64,000 nt of DNA from Minisyncoccota bacterium. GTDB taxonomy: Bacteria > Patescibacteriota > Minisyncoccia > Phycocordibacterales > CAIJYI01. Positions 26,603-34,509 of this stretch are shown here, piece by piece (position 1 is the first letter of the stretch; each line of letters starts with the position of its first letter). A program made the translations under genes and the position numbers. The notes beneath the pieces are model-generated. The model ran no database searches and was not told where the DNA came from. It saw nothing but the letters and a program-made list of their open reading frames with translations. The stretch lies in contig JALNYN010000002.1 of NCBI GenBank assembly GCA_023229825.1, positions 1 through 64,000 of the forward strand, read 5' to 3'.

Positions 26603-27706
26603 TTATGTCGTGAGAGGCATCACCAAGTACATAAATGACTGATCCGATACCCCGCGTATCACCAGAGGCCTTCCCTCGCCTGAGAAACGGAAAGTGATGC
26701 TGTCTTGCTTAAGTGATTGAAAACAATCGATAAGATATTTCTGATTAAAACCGCACGAGATATTTTTTCCAGACAAAGAAGCGTCTACAACGGTCATATT
26801 CTCGCCGGCTGTGGAATTTTTTGATTCGGTGATAAATTTCTTTCCGGAAACATCGACGGAAACATCGACCCGATTGAATTTGTCGGAAAACAGATTGGTT
26901 ACCTTGAGTGCGTTCATGATATCCTGCTTTAGAACAGTCGCTTCCGTCGCATAATCTTTAGGGATTATTTGCTGATAATCGGGAAAAATACCGTCAACGA
27001 TCCGAGAGGTCACGTAAATATCTTTATCGGCAAGAGAAAAAGATATCTGATTCTTGCTCACATTGATATTCACACTTCCGGTTACTCCATCAAATACGCG
27101 AAGTATTTCCACGATATTTTTTTGAGGTATCAATACGTGTTTGAATGAGGTTTTTTCTTTAAGGAACACTTTCTTTTCCGCCAGACGGAAAGAATCGGTC
27201 GCGGCAAAAATGATATTTTCCCCCTCGGAATAGATGCAAACGCTCGCTATCTCCGGCTTCATATCGGAAATGGATGCGCTATACCAAACGCTTTTCACGC
27301 CGTCCACAAACTTATCCACCGGCATAGCAAAGGCATCGGTACCGGAAACGACGGGAAGCGTCGGAAAATCCTCGTGCGGAAGGCATTTAAGCACGGATCG
27401 CCCATTGGAAGACTTTAATACCATATTCTCAGAAGATGTTTCGAGCGAAACTTTTTGGTCATAGATCGAGGATAGAACGCCGGAAAGAAGATTACCCTGA
27501 ATGACCAGCGTACCCTCCTCGGAAACCTGTGCGGGAATCTCCATTTCAATACCGACATCCAGATTGGTGGCGCGAAGAAGAAGTTTATTGTTTTTTGCCG
27601 AGAAGAGTATTCCCCCAAGTACCGGAAGAGACAGATTTTTTCCGACCATCCTTTCGGCTAGTCCGACCGCATTTTTAAGTACGTCTTTTGAGCATTCTAG
27701 TTTCAT
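26603..27706 (-). CDS. dnaN: DNA polymerase III sliding clamp (beta subunit)
   Basis: The 367-residue protein has the standard three-domain clamp length. The N-terminal strand MKLECSKDVLKNAVGLAERM, SLPVLGGILFSA and the C-terminal end FMYLVMPLTT are characteristic; the C-terminal MPxR-like tail ends here as MPLTT. The clamp tethers polymerase III and other enzymes to DNA. It lies downstream of dnaA in the same direction, separated by about 320 bases that look like the origin. TTGTTAACAACTTTG precedes its ATG. Confidence 0.95.
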   Translation of the reverse strand: MKLECSKDVLKNAVGLAERMVGKNLSLPVLGGILFSAKNNKLLLRATNLDVGIEMEIPAQVSEEGTLVIQGNLLSGVLSSIYDQKVSLETSSENMVLKSSNGRSVLKCLPHEDFPTLPVVSGTDAFAMPVDKFVDGVKSVWYSASISDMKPEIASVCIYSEGENIIFAATDSFRLAEKKVFLKEKTSFKHVLIPQKNIVEILRVFDGVTGSVNINVSKNQISFSLADKDIYVTSRIVDGIFPDYQQIIPKDYATEATVLKQDIMNALKVTNLFSDKFNRVDVSVDVSGKKFITESKNSTAGENMTVVDASLSGKNISCGFNQKYLIDCFQSLKQDSITFRFSGEGRPLVIRGVSDQSFMYLVMPLTT

Positions 27707-28026
27707 AAATCAAAGTTGTTAACAACTACTATAATATAAGTATTTATTTTTTTAGAAACGATTACTATTATTAGGACTGTTGATAAGTGGATAAACCGAT
27801 TATATCCTTATTTGAATTGGTAATTTAGATTTCGCTCTGTGGATATTCGGCGCATTGCGTATTGGATATAAATGAACAACTTTCGCTTTTATTTTTTTAT
27901 TCGATTTTTTCCACAACGATATTAACTTTTTTCCACAGGGTTATACACAACACAGTCAAAAGTTAAAAGTAGAAAGTAAAAAGTGTTAGTCGTCGTTCTT
28001 TTAACTTTTAACTTTCCACTTTTTAC
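27707..28026. other. Probable replication origin region (oriC)
   Basis: The dnaA-dnaN intergenic region holds a perfect DnaA box TTATACACA (27941-27949), near-perfect ones at 27838-27846 (TGTGGATAT) and 27786-27794 (AGTGGATAA), and further TTTTCCACA sequences (near 27907 and 27930). An AT-rich stretch at 27720-27780 could be the unwinding element. A low-complexity inverted repeat (27955-28026) lies next to the dnaA stop. The classical neighbours dnaA, dnaN, rpmH and rnpA support the assignment; the strand-switch of gene direction lies at about 29.5 kb, so the origin could also include 29377-29700. Confidence 0.65.
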
Positions 28027-29376
28027 TTACAATAGCGCCCGTATCTGTGACAGCTCCTCGACTAACACATCATCGTCTTTGATCGAGCTTTTTATTTTAT
28101 CGCACGAATGTATTACGGTCGTATGGTCTCTTCCTCCGAATTTTTCTCCGATCGTCGGATAAGAAACAGTGAAGTCCTCGCGAAGAAGATACATGGCTAT
28201 CTGACGGGGTTTTACGATCTCTTTCCTCCTTGTTTTTTCATAGATCGCTGATTCGTCGATATGGTAGAATTCAGAAACGACCTTAATGACATCCTTAATT
28301 GAAGCCGTCTTTTTGGGTATTATATTGTTTTTTATCAGAAGTTTGATCTCGGTTTGCTGGAGTTCCCTGTTTTTGAGCCTGGCTTGGCATATAATGGAAT
28401 TGATAATACCTTCCAGTTCCCGAATACTGCACTCGAGCGATTCGGCAATGAATTTTACGCTGTCATCGTTGAGAGAAAAGTTACTCGATTGGATCTTTCT
28501 TCTGATGATCGCCATTCTTGATTCGTATTCGGGTGTCGTGATGTCCACGATCATTCCGGCGCCGAAACGCGATTTAAGGCGATCTTCCAGTCCATGGATG
28601 TGGTTCGGATGGCGATCGGATGAAAAGATGATCTGTTTATTGTTTTCGTAAAGAATATTAAAAAGATGGAAAAGTTCTTCTTGAGTCTTTTCTTTTCCTG
28701 AGAGGAACTGAATATCATCCATGATAAAAACATCGTATTTTCGATATTTTTCTTTAAAATCATGTACTCGGTTGTTCTGAACGGAGTTGATGTAGTCCAT
28801 CGAAAATTTTTCCGATGTGATGTAGTAGATCTTTTTACCGGATTTTTCCTCTTTAAGCTTGTTTCCCACCGCCTGCGCGATATGTGTTTTTCCAAGTCCC
28901 ACTCCCCCATGGATAAAAAGCGGGTTGTAGGTTTGACCGGGGTGCTTTACCACTGCTTGCGTGGCGGCATAGGCCAATTCATTGAATGATCCGATGACGA
29001 GCGTGTCAAACGTATATCTTGGATTCAGATTATCTTCTTTATTTATATACAGGTCGCTCAAAGGAAGTTCTTGCACATAAGGCTGTCCGGTTCGCGAAGG
29101 AGATGAATCCTGGCTTTTTTCTTTCATGGTCGGCGTGACGATCACATATTCGACGCCTCGGACGCCTTCGGAAATATTCCGGAGCGTCTTTAATATAAAC
29201 TTATCGTATTTTGAATACAGCCATTCTTTTACAAATTCGTTCGGCAAACCGACGTATACGATCCCATTTTCGTGTTTAATGATCCGAGTGTTTTTGAACC
29301 ACGTACTGAAGTTTGCTCGCGAAACAGTGAGCTCTACCTCCGCTAAGACGCTATCCCAAAGTTGCTTATTATCCAT
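28027..29376 (-). CDS. dnaA: Chromosomal replication initiator DnaA
   Basis: The 449-residue protein has all DnaA domains: domain I (1-85, with FSTWFKNTRI and NEFVKEWL), a short linker, the AAA+ module with Walker A GGVGLGKTH (157-165), Walker B IMDDIQFLSGK, and the sensor-2 helix. The C-terminal DNA-binding domain has the signature FGGRDHTTVIHS. It binds DnaA boxes and opens the origin. A TATAAT box lies 32 bases upstream, with an ATATGATTA/TAATCATAT inverted repeat between the two, which suggests autoregulation or mRNA structure. Confidence 0.96.
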   Translation of the reverse strand: MDNKQLWDSVLAEVELTVSRANFSTWFKNTRIIKHENGIVYVGLPNEFVKEWLYSKYDKFILKTLRNISEGVRGVEYVIVTPTMKEKSQDSSPSRTGQPYVQELPLSDLYINKEDNLNPRYTFDTLVIGSFNELAYAATQAVVKHPGQTYNPLFIHGGVGLGKTHIAQAVGNKLKEEKSGKKIYYITSEKFSMDYINSVQNNRVHDFKEKYRKYDVFIMDDIQFLSGKEKTQEELFHLFNILYENNKQIIFSSDRHPNHIHGLEDRLKSRFGAGMIVDITTPEYESRMAIIRRKIQSSNFSLNDDSVKFIAESLECSIRELEGIINSIICQARLKNRELQQTEIKLLIKNNIIPKKTASIKDVIKVVSEFYHIDESAIYEKTRRKEIVKPRQIAMYLLREDFTVSYPTIGEKFGGRDHTTVIHSCDKIKSSIKDDDVLVEELSQIRALL

Positions 29377-29387
29377 CTTCGGTTTTG

Positions 29388-29413
29388 ATATGATTAAACG
29401 TAATCATATTATA
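29388..29413 (-). promoter_or_regulatory. dnaA promoter and 9-bp inverted repeat
   Basis: A -10 box TATAAT (29408-29413, minus strand) and an inverted repeat (29388-29396 with 29401-29409, loop AACG) lie just upstream of the dnaA ATG. The region 29414-29665 upstream holds mostly AT-rich inverted words (AATTTTCAATTTACAATTTT and complements), with no gene. Confidence 0.5.
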
Positions 29414-29665
29414 CGCGCGAAGTGAAAAATAGAAAACTTGTTCAACCTCTATTCATATGTTGATAAGATGTTTATAACTTGGGGATAAGAAATTTACCTG
29501 ATCTTTAACTGGTGTTTCTTGAGAAAATAAGGATTCAATACTTGAATAATTTTCAATTTACAATTTTTAATTTTCAAACACGGTTCGTTTAGGTTTGAAA
29601 ATTTTTACTTGAAAATTCATTGAAAATTGAAAATTCGTACATTGAAAATTATTTTTACAAAAAGC

Positions 29666-29694
29666 TTGATTTATCTAGAGTTTTGTTCTATACT
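29666..29694 (+). promoter_or_regulatory. rpmH promoter, leaderless
   Basis: TTGATT (29666-29671) and TATACT (29689-29694) are spaced by 17 bases; the ATG begins seven bases after the -10 box. Confidence 0.6.
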
Positions 29695-29700
29695 CCCCAT

Positions 29701-29835
29701 ATGTCTCAAACATACCAACCTAAAAAGAGGAAAAGAGCTAAAACGCACGGTTTTCTCGTACGGACAAGAACCGTCGGAGGGCGCAATGTGTTGAAGCGCC
29801 GAAGACAGAAAGGACGCGCGAAGCTTGCTGTTTAG
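29701..29835 (+). CDS. rpmH: 50S ribosomal protein L34
   Basis: 44 residues, MSQTYQPKKRKRAKTHGFLV...RRRQKGRAKLAV, the standard L34 sequence with its Arg/Lys-rich body. The start at 29701 is set by family length (44-46) and by the promoter; a longer frame from 29620 is not used. It is the usual neighbour of the origin and is followed by a terminator before rnpA. Confidence 0.96.
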   Translation: MSQTYQPKKRKRAKTHGFLVRTRTVGGRNVLKRRRQKGRAKLAV

Positions 29836-29855
29836 CTTTTGTTTTACGAATAAAA

Positions 29856-29886
29856 AACAAAACCCCTTGTTTTTAGGGGTTTTTGT
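29856..29886 (+). terminator. Terminator after rpmH
   Basis: AAAACCCC and GGGGTTTTT pair around a TTGTTTTTA loop. Confidence 0.8.
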
Positions 29887-29892
29887 GAATAA

Positions 29893-30000
29893 ATAGCGAG
29901 TAAAATTTCCAATACCCAATTACCAATTTCCAATAAAATATCCAATGTTCAATAGTTAGTTTTTTTGGAAATTAGATATTTGATATTTGAAATTTTTTAG
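29893..30000. repeat. Low-complexity inverted words between rpmH and rnpA
   Basis: TTTCCAATACCCAATTACCA-type words are followed by inverse words (TTTTTTTGGAAATTAGATAT). It resembles the other AT-rich elements of this window. Confidence 0.55.
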
Positions 30001-30072
30001 AAAATAGTGTGATATACTAAGTAATTAGTGATATATTCAACGAAATTTTAAATAATCACAATAAGTACCACT

Positions 30073-30417
30073 ATGTTCCCCAAGAAAAATCGCATTTCAA
30101 AAAGAGAATTTGATGGACTGATGAAAAACGGCCGCGTTTTTCATTCCCCGTTTTTTTCCCTGCGCATTATGAGGGGCGGTAAGGATATGTCTAAATTCGC
30201 GTTTGTTATCTCAAAAAAAGTGGCGAAAAATGCGGCAGACCGGAACAAACTGAAAAGAAGAGGATTTCACGCGCTGCGAGAAATCATTTTTACGCCAAAA
30301 ATGGATATGAAAGGATATATGGCGGCCTTTTTCTATAAAAAAGAAGGAAAGAATATGGGGTTTGATGAAATAAGAGGAGAGATACAGGGATTGTTGAAGA
30401 AAAGCGGGGTTTTGTAA
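30073..30417 (+). CDS. rnpA: Ribonuclease P protein component
   Basis: 114 residues. The conserved RNR motif is present as AADRNKLKRRGFHALRE, preceded by KFAFVISKKVAKNA. It binds the RNase P RNA and helps remove 5' leaders of tRNAs. Its place between rpmH and yidD is the classical order. A low-complexity inverted repeat follows the stop. Confidence 0.94.
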   Translation: MFPKKNRISKREFDGLMKNGRVFHSPFFSLRIMRGGKDMSKFAFVISKKVAKNAADRNKLKRRGFHALREIIFTPKMDMKGYMAAFFYKKEGKNMGFDEIRGEIQGLLKKSGVL

Positions 30418-30510
30418 AAAATGATTTACGGATTTAATGATTTATAGATTTAAGAATACGATATGGATCGTAAATCCGTAAATCCGTAAATCCTTAAATC
30501 TGTAAAATAT
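30418..30510. repeat. Low-complexity inverted repeat between rnpA and yidD
   Basis: GATTTACGGATTTAATGATT-type words are followed by inverse words made of GTAAATCC units (30471-30500) with a spacer containing CGATATGGATCG. A hairpin of about 90 bases can form. Confidence 0.7.
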
Positions 30511-30511
30511 T

Positions 30512-30739
30512 ATGAAATACTTCCTCCTCCACCTCATAAAGATCTATAAAAAGATATTTTCCCCTGATAAGGGTATATTTCGCCGCCGCATGCCAACCTG
30601 TGCCTTCTTCCCTACTTGCTCCGATTATGCCGAGGAAGCGATAAAAAAGCATGGTGCGGCAAAAGGATCATTATTGGCGTTCAGACGAATCCTGCGCTGT
30701 CATCCGTGGCAAAGCGAGCATTTTGATCCGGTACCGTAA
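30512..30739 (+). CDS. yidD: Membrane protein insertion efficiency factor YidD
   Basis: 75 residues. MPTCAFFPTCSDYAEEAIKKHG and LAFRRILRCHPW are the conserved YidD signature (CRF.PTCS.YA and the RC.P motif). YidD sits at the inner face of the membrane and helps YidC. It follows rnpA as usual; yidC lies 1.4 kb downstream, separated by two accessory genes. Confidence 0.95.
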   Translation: MKYFLLHLIKIYKKIFSPDKGIFRRRMPTCAFFPTCSDYAEEAIKKHGAAKGSLLAFRRILRCHPWQSEHFDPVP

Positions 30740-30759
30740 AAAAGTTTAAAGTAAAAAGT

Positions 30760-30785
30760 AAAACCGCCGGATATTCGGCGGTTTT
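30760..30785. terminator. Bidirectional terminator between yidD and the lipoprotein gene
   Basis: AAAACCGCCG and CGGCGGTTTTG pair around ATATT; the two genes converge here. Confidence 0.75.
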
Positions 30786-30790
30786 GTAAT

Positions 30791-31279
30791 TTATGGCGCG
30801 AGTTTTGAGGGAAATGGTATTCCGTCCGGACAAAAACTTAAATGATAATCCGTTCCGGAAATATCATAGTCTGTGTCGATCGGTACGGTAACCGCCACGA
30901 ATAATCGGCAGGCCTCATGTCTTCCAACATCAAGAACATCCAATAAACCCTGTTCTGCTTGTTTCCTTGTGTTTTCAAGGTTTCCTCCAAGCAGCGATAC
31001 AATAAAACTTTGACAGTACTCATCGACTTCGGGGCATTTTTGATTGGAATAGAATATGATCTGATAATCTTTCTCTTTTACTATGATCGCGTCATATTCT
31101 TTACTCAGGATTTGATCCTGGGGCAGATTAAATAAAAAGTTTTTGACGGAAACTTTTCCATGGTTCAGCGCATTGGGTTTCCCGATATCCTTTGCTGAAA
31201 CAAGAATTCTTCCCGTACAAGCCGACAGTGAAATTGCCACAAAAATGGCAAGTATCAGGTGTATAACATATTTCTTCAT
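30791..31279 (-). CDS. Lipoprotein with a C-terminal domain shared with 34510-35106
   Basis: 162 residues. The N terminus MKKYVIHLILAIFVAISLSAC has a lipobox (LSAC), so the protein is likely lipid-anchored. The body contains the motif EQGLLDVLDVGRHEACRLFV and ends with GTDYHLSFCPDGIPFP. The same ending (GTDYHLSFCPNGIPLP) and a similar middle (AFLDKLEITKEDACKLYVAL) occur in the protein at 34510, within the secretion locus. The function is unknown. It is divergently placed from the gene at 31607, with a large palindrome between them. Confidence 0.7.
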   Translation of the reverse strand: MKKYVIHLILAIFVAISLSACTGRILVSAKDIGKPNALNHGKVSVKNFLFNLPQDQILSKEYDAIIVKEKDYQIIFYSNQKCPEVDEYCQSFIVSLLGGNLENTRKQAEQGLLDVLDVGRHEACRLFVAVTVPIDTDYDISGTDYHLSFCPDGIPFPSKLAP

Positions 31280-31347
31280 TGCCTATTTCTCCAAGTAAAT
31301 GAACTATATTTTGTCACTAAATTAACAAAATAATGAAGTATTGTCAA

Positions 31348-31530
31348 GTTTTCATGAACTGCTCACGCTTTTTACCAACCAAAAAATTTCCTTTTCGCCG
31401 CTGCACCAAGGACTGTCCTTTCCCCGTCATTCCGCTACGCTCTATTCCTCCTTAAGGACAGTCCTTGGTTCCGCTATTTCTGCAGTAAAATTAGGAAATT
31501 TTAGGAGTATGAGCAGATACTTCATGAAGC
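31348..31530. repeat. Long imperfect palindrome of about 180 bases
   Basis: Arms pair over nearly the full length: TTCATGA...TCATGAA at the ends, GCTCA/TGAGC, AAATTTCC/GGAAATTT, and the centre ACCAAGGACTGTCCTT/AAGGACAGTCCTTGGT. It looks like a miniature inverted-repeat element or a long hairpin. It fills most of the 327-base interval 31280-31606 between divergent genes; no coding gene is seen there. Confidence 0.7.
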
Positions 31531-31606
31531 GAAAAATTTGATTAATTTGATTATATATGCTATACTATATCAGGTTAAATTATGACCGGAAACAGGAGTT
31601 CTTTTT

Positions 31607-32038
31607 ATGAACGATATCGACAGAAGACAAGCAGAAGAAGACAGAAGAAAAGAATTGGAAAGACGCATCGCAGAGCTGGAAACGGAAAATGGTGTTTTGC
31701 GTTCCCTTCTCGATAGAAGACAGCCGGAAGAAAGAAGACTGACGGTGGACGAAGGCGCGGGGTCTTATCTTTCGATGAGAAAGTGGAGCCTGATGGTTTT
31801 TATCTTATTTTTAGTCTTTGAAGAATGGGCTAGAACGAAGGGTAATTCCATTGTGAACACACTTGGGCCATATTCTCAGGATTACATGTTCTATGCGAAC
31901 ATTATGATCTATTCCCGTTTAGGGATCGCCGCCTCATTTCTTTGGGGTACCATCGGTTCCATTTTTCTTTACTTTAAAAGAAAGAGCAATAAAAAATTAA
32001 TAGCGGAAAACGAAAAAAAATATAAAGATCATTCGTGA
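31607..32038 (+). CDS. Small coiled-coil membrane protein, paralogue of 10596-10958
   Basis: 143 residues. The N terminus is highly charged and coiled-coil-like (RRKELERRIAELETENGVLR), followed by two membrane helices (about 62-80 and 101-122) around the loop GNSIVNTLGPYSQDYMFYAN. The same loop occurs in the small membrane protein at 10596. AGGAG lies upstream of the ATG. A strong terminator follows. The function is unknown. Confidence 0.72.
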   Translation: MNDIDRRQAEEDRRKELERRIAELETENGVLRSLLDRRQPEERRLTVDEGAGSYLSMRKWSLMVFILFLVFEEWARTKGNSIVNTLGPYSQDYMFYANIMIYSRLGIAASFLWGTIGSIFLYFKRKSNKKLIAENEKKYKDHS

Positions 32039-32046
32039 TATTTGCA

Positions 32047-32078
32047 CGGCGGAAGGTTCGACCTTCCGCCGTTTTTTT
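32047..32078 (+). terminator. Terminator after the small membrane protein gene
   Basis: A 12-bp GC-rich stem, CGGCGGAAGGT...ACCTTCCGCCG, followed by seven T. Confidence 0.88.
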
Positions 32079-32102
32079 GCGACAGAAGTTGCTGTAGTAC
32101 TC

Positions 32103-32131
32103 TTGTTATTCTTGCCATTTTCGCATACAAT
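32103..32131 (+). promoter_or_regulatory. yidC promoter, leaderless
   Basis: TTGTTA (32103-32108) and TACAAT (32126-32131) are 17 bases apart; the chosen yidC ATG starts eight bases after the -10 box. Confidence 0.5.
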
Positions 32132-32138
32132 TAGCACT

Positions 32139-32849
32139 ATGCAAACAATATTTCACAACGTATTTTACCTTCCCATGTACAATTTCCTTGTTTTTTTGGT
32201 GGATATTTTACCCGGAGGTAATATTGGACTTGCGGTAATTATTCTCACGATCATCATTAAATTGGCCCTTTTTCCGCTTTCTCAAAAATCCATTACCACA
32301 CAGGCTAAAATGCGCAAGATCGAGCCGGAAATGAAAAAAATAAAGGAAAAACATAAGGATCAAAAAGAACAGGCTCAAAAAATCATGGAATTATATAAAG
32401 AACATGATCTCAATCCTTTTTCCGGTTGCTTTCTTATGCTGCTGCAGCTGCCCGTCATATTCGCGCTTTATTACGTTTTTCTTCAAGGGTTTAAATTTGA
32501 TACCGCCTCACTGTATTCTTTCGTTACATTACCCGAAACGATAAATTCTCAATTCTTGGGGATCGATCTTTTTGGAAAAAGCGTTATTCTTGCTCTCATT
32601 GCCGGAGCCTCGCAGTATTATCAGCTTCGTTACGCGATGCCTGCCGTTACTCCGGTCGAGAAGGGTAAGAATCTCACTTTTCAGGAAGAATTCACGAGAA
32701 ATATGACGCTTCAAATGAAGTATATTTTTCCCGTCATGGTATTTTTTATCGCCTATACGATATCATCAGCCATCGCGCTCTATTGGATCGTCAGCAATCT
32801 CTTTGCTATCGCACAGGAATTGTACGTAAGAAAACAAGCTGCTAAATAA
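32139..32849 (+). CDS. yidC: Membrane protein insertase YidC (Oxa1-type)
   Basis: The start at 32139 (MQTIFHNVFYLP) is chosen over 32103 by the promoter position. About 236 residues, the short Gram-positive-like form without the periplasmic domain: helices around PMYNFLVFLVDILPGGN, LAVIILTIIIKLALFPLS, and three further membrane segments. The KSITTQAKMRKIEPEMKKIK loop and the conserved Arg-like positions of the groove are typical. It inserts proteins into the inner membrane. It follows the yidD gene as in most bacteria, interrupted by two unrelated genes. Confidence 0.93.
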   Translation: MQTIFHNVFYLPMYNFLVFLVDILPGGNIGLAVIILTIIIKLALFPLSQKSITTQAKMRKIEPEMKKIKEKHKDQKEQAQKIMELYKEHDLNPFSGCFLMLLQLPVIFALYYVFLQGFKFDTASLYSFVTLPETINSQFLGIDLFGKSVILALIAGASQYYQLRYAMPAVTPVEKGKNLTFQEEFTRNMTLQMKYIFPVMVFFIAYTISSAIALYWIVSNLFAIAQELYVRKQAAK

Positions 32850-32851
32850 GA

Positions 32852-32881
32852 AAAAAATCGACCACAGGGTCGATTTTTTTG
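32852..32881 (+). terminator. Terminator after yidC
   Basis: AAAATCGACC and GGGTCGATTTTT pair around ACA, followed by T; it is bidirectional between convergent genes. Confidence 0.85.
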
Positions 32882-32886
32882 AATTT

Positions 32887-33570
32887 CTATCTCTGTATCG
32901 CTTTACAATCATCTAAAGCTGATCCCGTGAACACCAATGCCGCCTGACAGGTAACAATTGAGTCATAACAAGACGATACCGCTTGGGTTTGTATGTGAAC
33001 GAAACAATATTTTGTGACGGTCGGTGCCGCAAAATCTCTCGCCTCACAGTTACTGCCTCCATAGCTCGCAGCCGCTTGGCATTGATCAGGCGTGTCAAAA
33101 CACATATACGCCGAAAGGTTTCTGTTGTCGATGGTGTGTTTGCAGTATTTTGTCGTGTTGGTGGGTTGTTGCTGTTGTATTGTTTGTGACGGAGCTAACT
33201 TTACCAAATTCAACCCTGTTCTCATAAGATCCGGATTGATGGTAACGATGATGACGGTTGATATCAGAAGAATCAATAGTCCGAATATTGCCTCCCCCAT
33301 CTTCTTTTTTCCCTCGGCTTTTGCGGAAGGGACGGCCGCAGTGACGTACCCGAGCGCTCCAATGATGATCATGATCACCGCCGCGATGATGGCAAGACCT
33401 ACTCCGGCGACAAAAACACCTTTCATGTATTCCACAAGCGTGGGGGTAGCGGATGTTGTCGGTATTGGGGCAAGAAGGGTGTATCCCGGATTTTGCGCAA
33501 AAGCGAAAAGCGGAGAAAAGAAATAGGCGCCGGGTATAAAATAGAAAATTGTTTTTTTTGCGTAATTCAT
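32887..33570 (-). CDS. VirB2-like pilin with Cys-rich C-terminal domain
   Basis: 227 residues. After a signal peptide (about 1-25, ending FAFAQNPG) come the VirB2/TrbC-like core: YTLLAPIPTTSATPTLVEYM, two hydrophobic helices (GVFVAGVGLAIIAAVIMIII and AIFGLLILLISTVIIVT) and the loop YVTAAVPSAKAEGKKKMGEA. The C-terminal 100 residues have eight or more Cys and no known domain. It lies in a minus-strand locus with VirB4, PrgI and VirB6 homologues. VirB2 proteins form the extracellular pilus or the channel of type IV secretion systems. The core DNA is nearly identical to the neighbouring gene. Confidence 0.78.
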   Translation of the reverse strand: MNYAKKTIFYFIPGAYFFSPLFAFAQNPGYTLLAPIPTTSATPTLVEYMKGVFVAGVGLAIIAAVIMIIIGALGYVTAAVPSAKAEGKKKMGEAIFGLLILLISTVIIVTINPDLMRTGLNLVKLAPSQTIQQQQPTNTTKYCKHTIDNRNLSAYMCFDTPDQCQAAASYGGSNCEARDFAAPTVTKYCFVHIQTQAVSSCYDSIVTCQAALVFTGSALDDCKAIQR

Positions 33571-33602
33571 GATCGAGGATAAATATGGTAAGTATTTGTT
33601 TG

Positions 33603-34508
33603 TTATTTAACTAAAACATCCCAATGATCGCTTTCCATGGCATAAATTGCACCGCTCGGGGATTGATATTGCAGCGCTCCATCGCTTCTTCTTCCAATAT
33701 TGGTATAGTTATCCATAATGTAATTTGAAACGGAACTTGTTGTCCTAAGGTCAACTTTATATCCGTTAGCATGACTGTAGGTGCCATCGGCATGACCGGG
33801 TTCGGAACCTGCCGTAACGACGATATCGGCCCCGGATTGCTGTTGAAGATTTAACACCTCGTGAAGAGTTGATTCGTTGACGCCCGCCAATATGGTTTGC
33901 GGCGGTTGTGCATTTACTGTGATATGGCCCGTATCGGTAAGCAGAGATCGGTTCGCTTGTTCATTGCCGGTTGATTGTTGTGTTCCCGTTTGTGTTTGCG
34001 GGGGCGGGTTTGTCGTGCAAGTGTATGACCGCTGCGGACCTTCACACTCCGCCAGAGTTGAGTAACAGGCATTATTAAGAACGCCGGTACGGCAATACTG
34101 GGTCGCGGTTTGCTGCTGTTGCTGTGTTACCGATGTCGGAGCTAACTTTACCAAATTCAACCCTGTTCTCATAAGATCCGGATTGATGGTAACGATAATA
34201 ACCGTCGATATCAGAAGAATCAATAGTCCGAATATTGCCTCCCCCATTTTCTTTTTACCTTCAGCTTTTGCGGAAGGGACGGCTGCTGTGACGTACCCGA
34301 GCGCTCCAACGATGATCATGATCACCGCCGCGATGATGGCAAGACCTACTCCGGCGACAAAAACACCTTTCAAATACTCTACGGCCGATGGAGCCGCTGA
34401 TGTTGTCGGTATTGGGGCAAGAAGTTTATATCCCCGTGCAAAAGCGAAAGTTGGGAAAAAAATACTTAAACAGGTAAAAAAGGTAAAGTAACTTTTTTTT
34501 CTTTTCAT
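33603..34508 (-). CDS. VirB2-like pilin fused to an M15-like peptidase domain
   Basis: The start at 34508 (MKRKKSYFTFF) gives a clean signal peptide; a longer frame to 34589 adds 27 unlikely residues. The N-terminal half is the same VirB2-like pilin core as 32887-33570 (two membrane helices, loop AVPSAKAEGKKKMGEA). A Gln/Thr-rich linker follows, then a C-terminal domain with VTAGSEPGHADGTYSHANGY, KVDLR and ESDHWDV, which matches the zinc-ligand pattern SxHxxGxxxD...HxW of M15 D-Ala-D-Ala peptidases. A pilin carrying a wall-cleaving domain would place the enzyme on the outside of the membrane at the secretion machine. Confidence 0.75.
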   Translation of the reverse strand: MKRKKSYFTFFTCLSIFFPTFAFARGYKLLAPIPTTSAAPSAVEYLKGVFVAGVGLAIIAAVIMIIVGALGYVTAAVPSAKAEGKKKMGEAIFGLLILLISTVIIVTINPDLMRTGLNLVKLAPTSVTQQQQQTATQYCRTGVLNNACYSTLAECEGPQRSYTCTTNPPPQTQTGTQQSTGNEQANRSLLTDTGHITVNAQPPQTILAGVNESTLHEVLNLQQQSGADIVVTAGSEPGHADGTYSHANGYKVDLRTTSSVSNYIMDNYTNIGRRSDGALQYQSPSGAIYAMESDHWDVLVK

Positions 34509-34509
34509 A

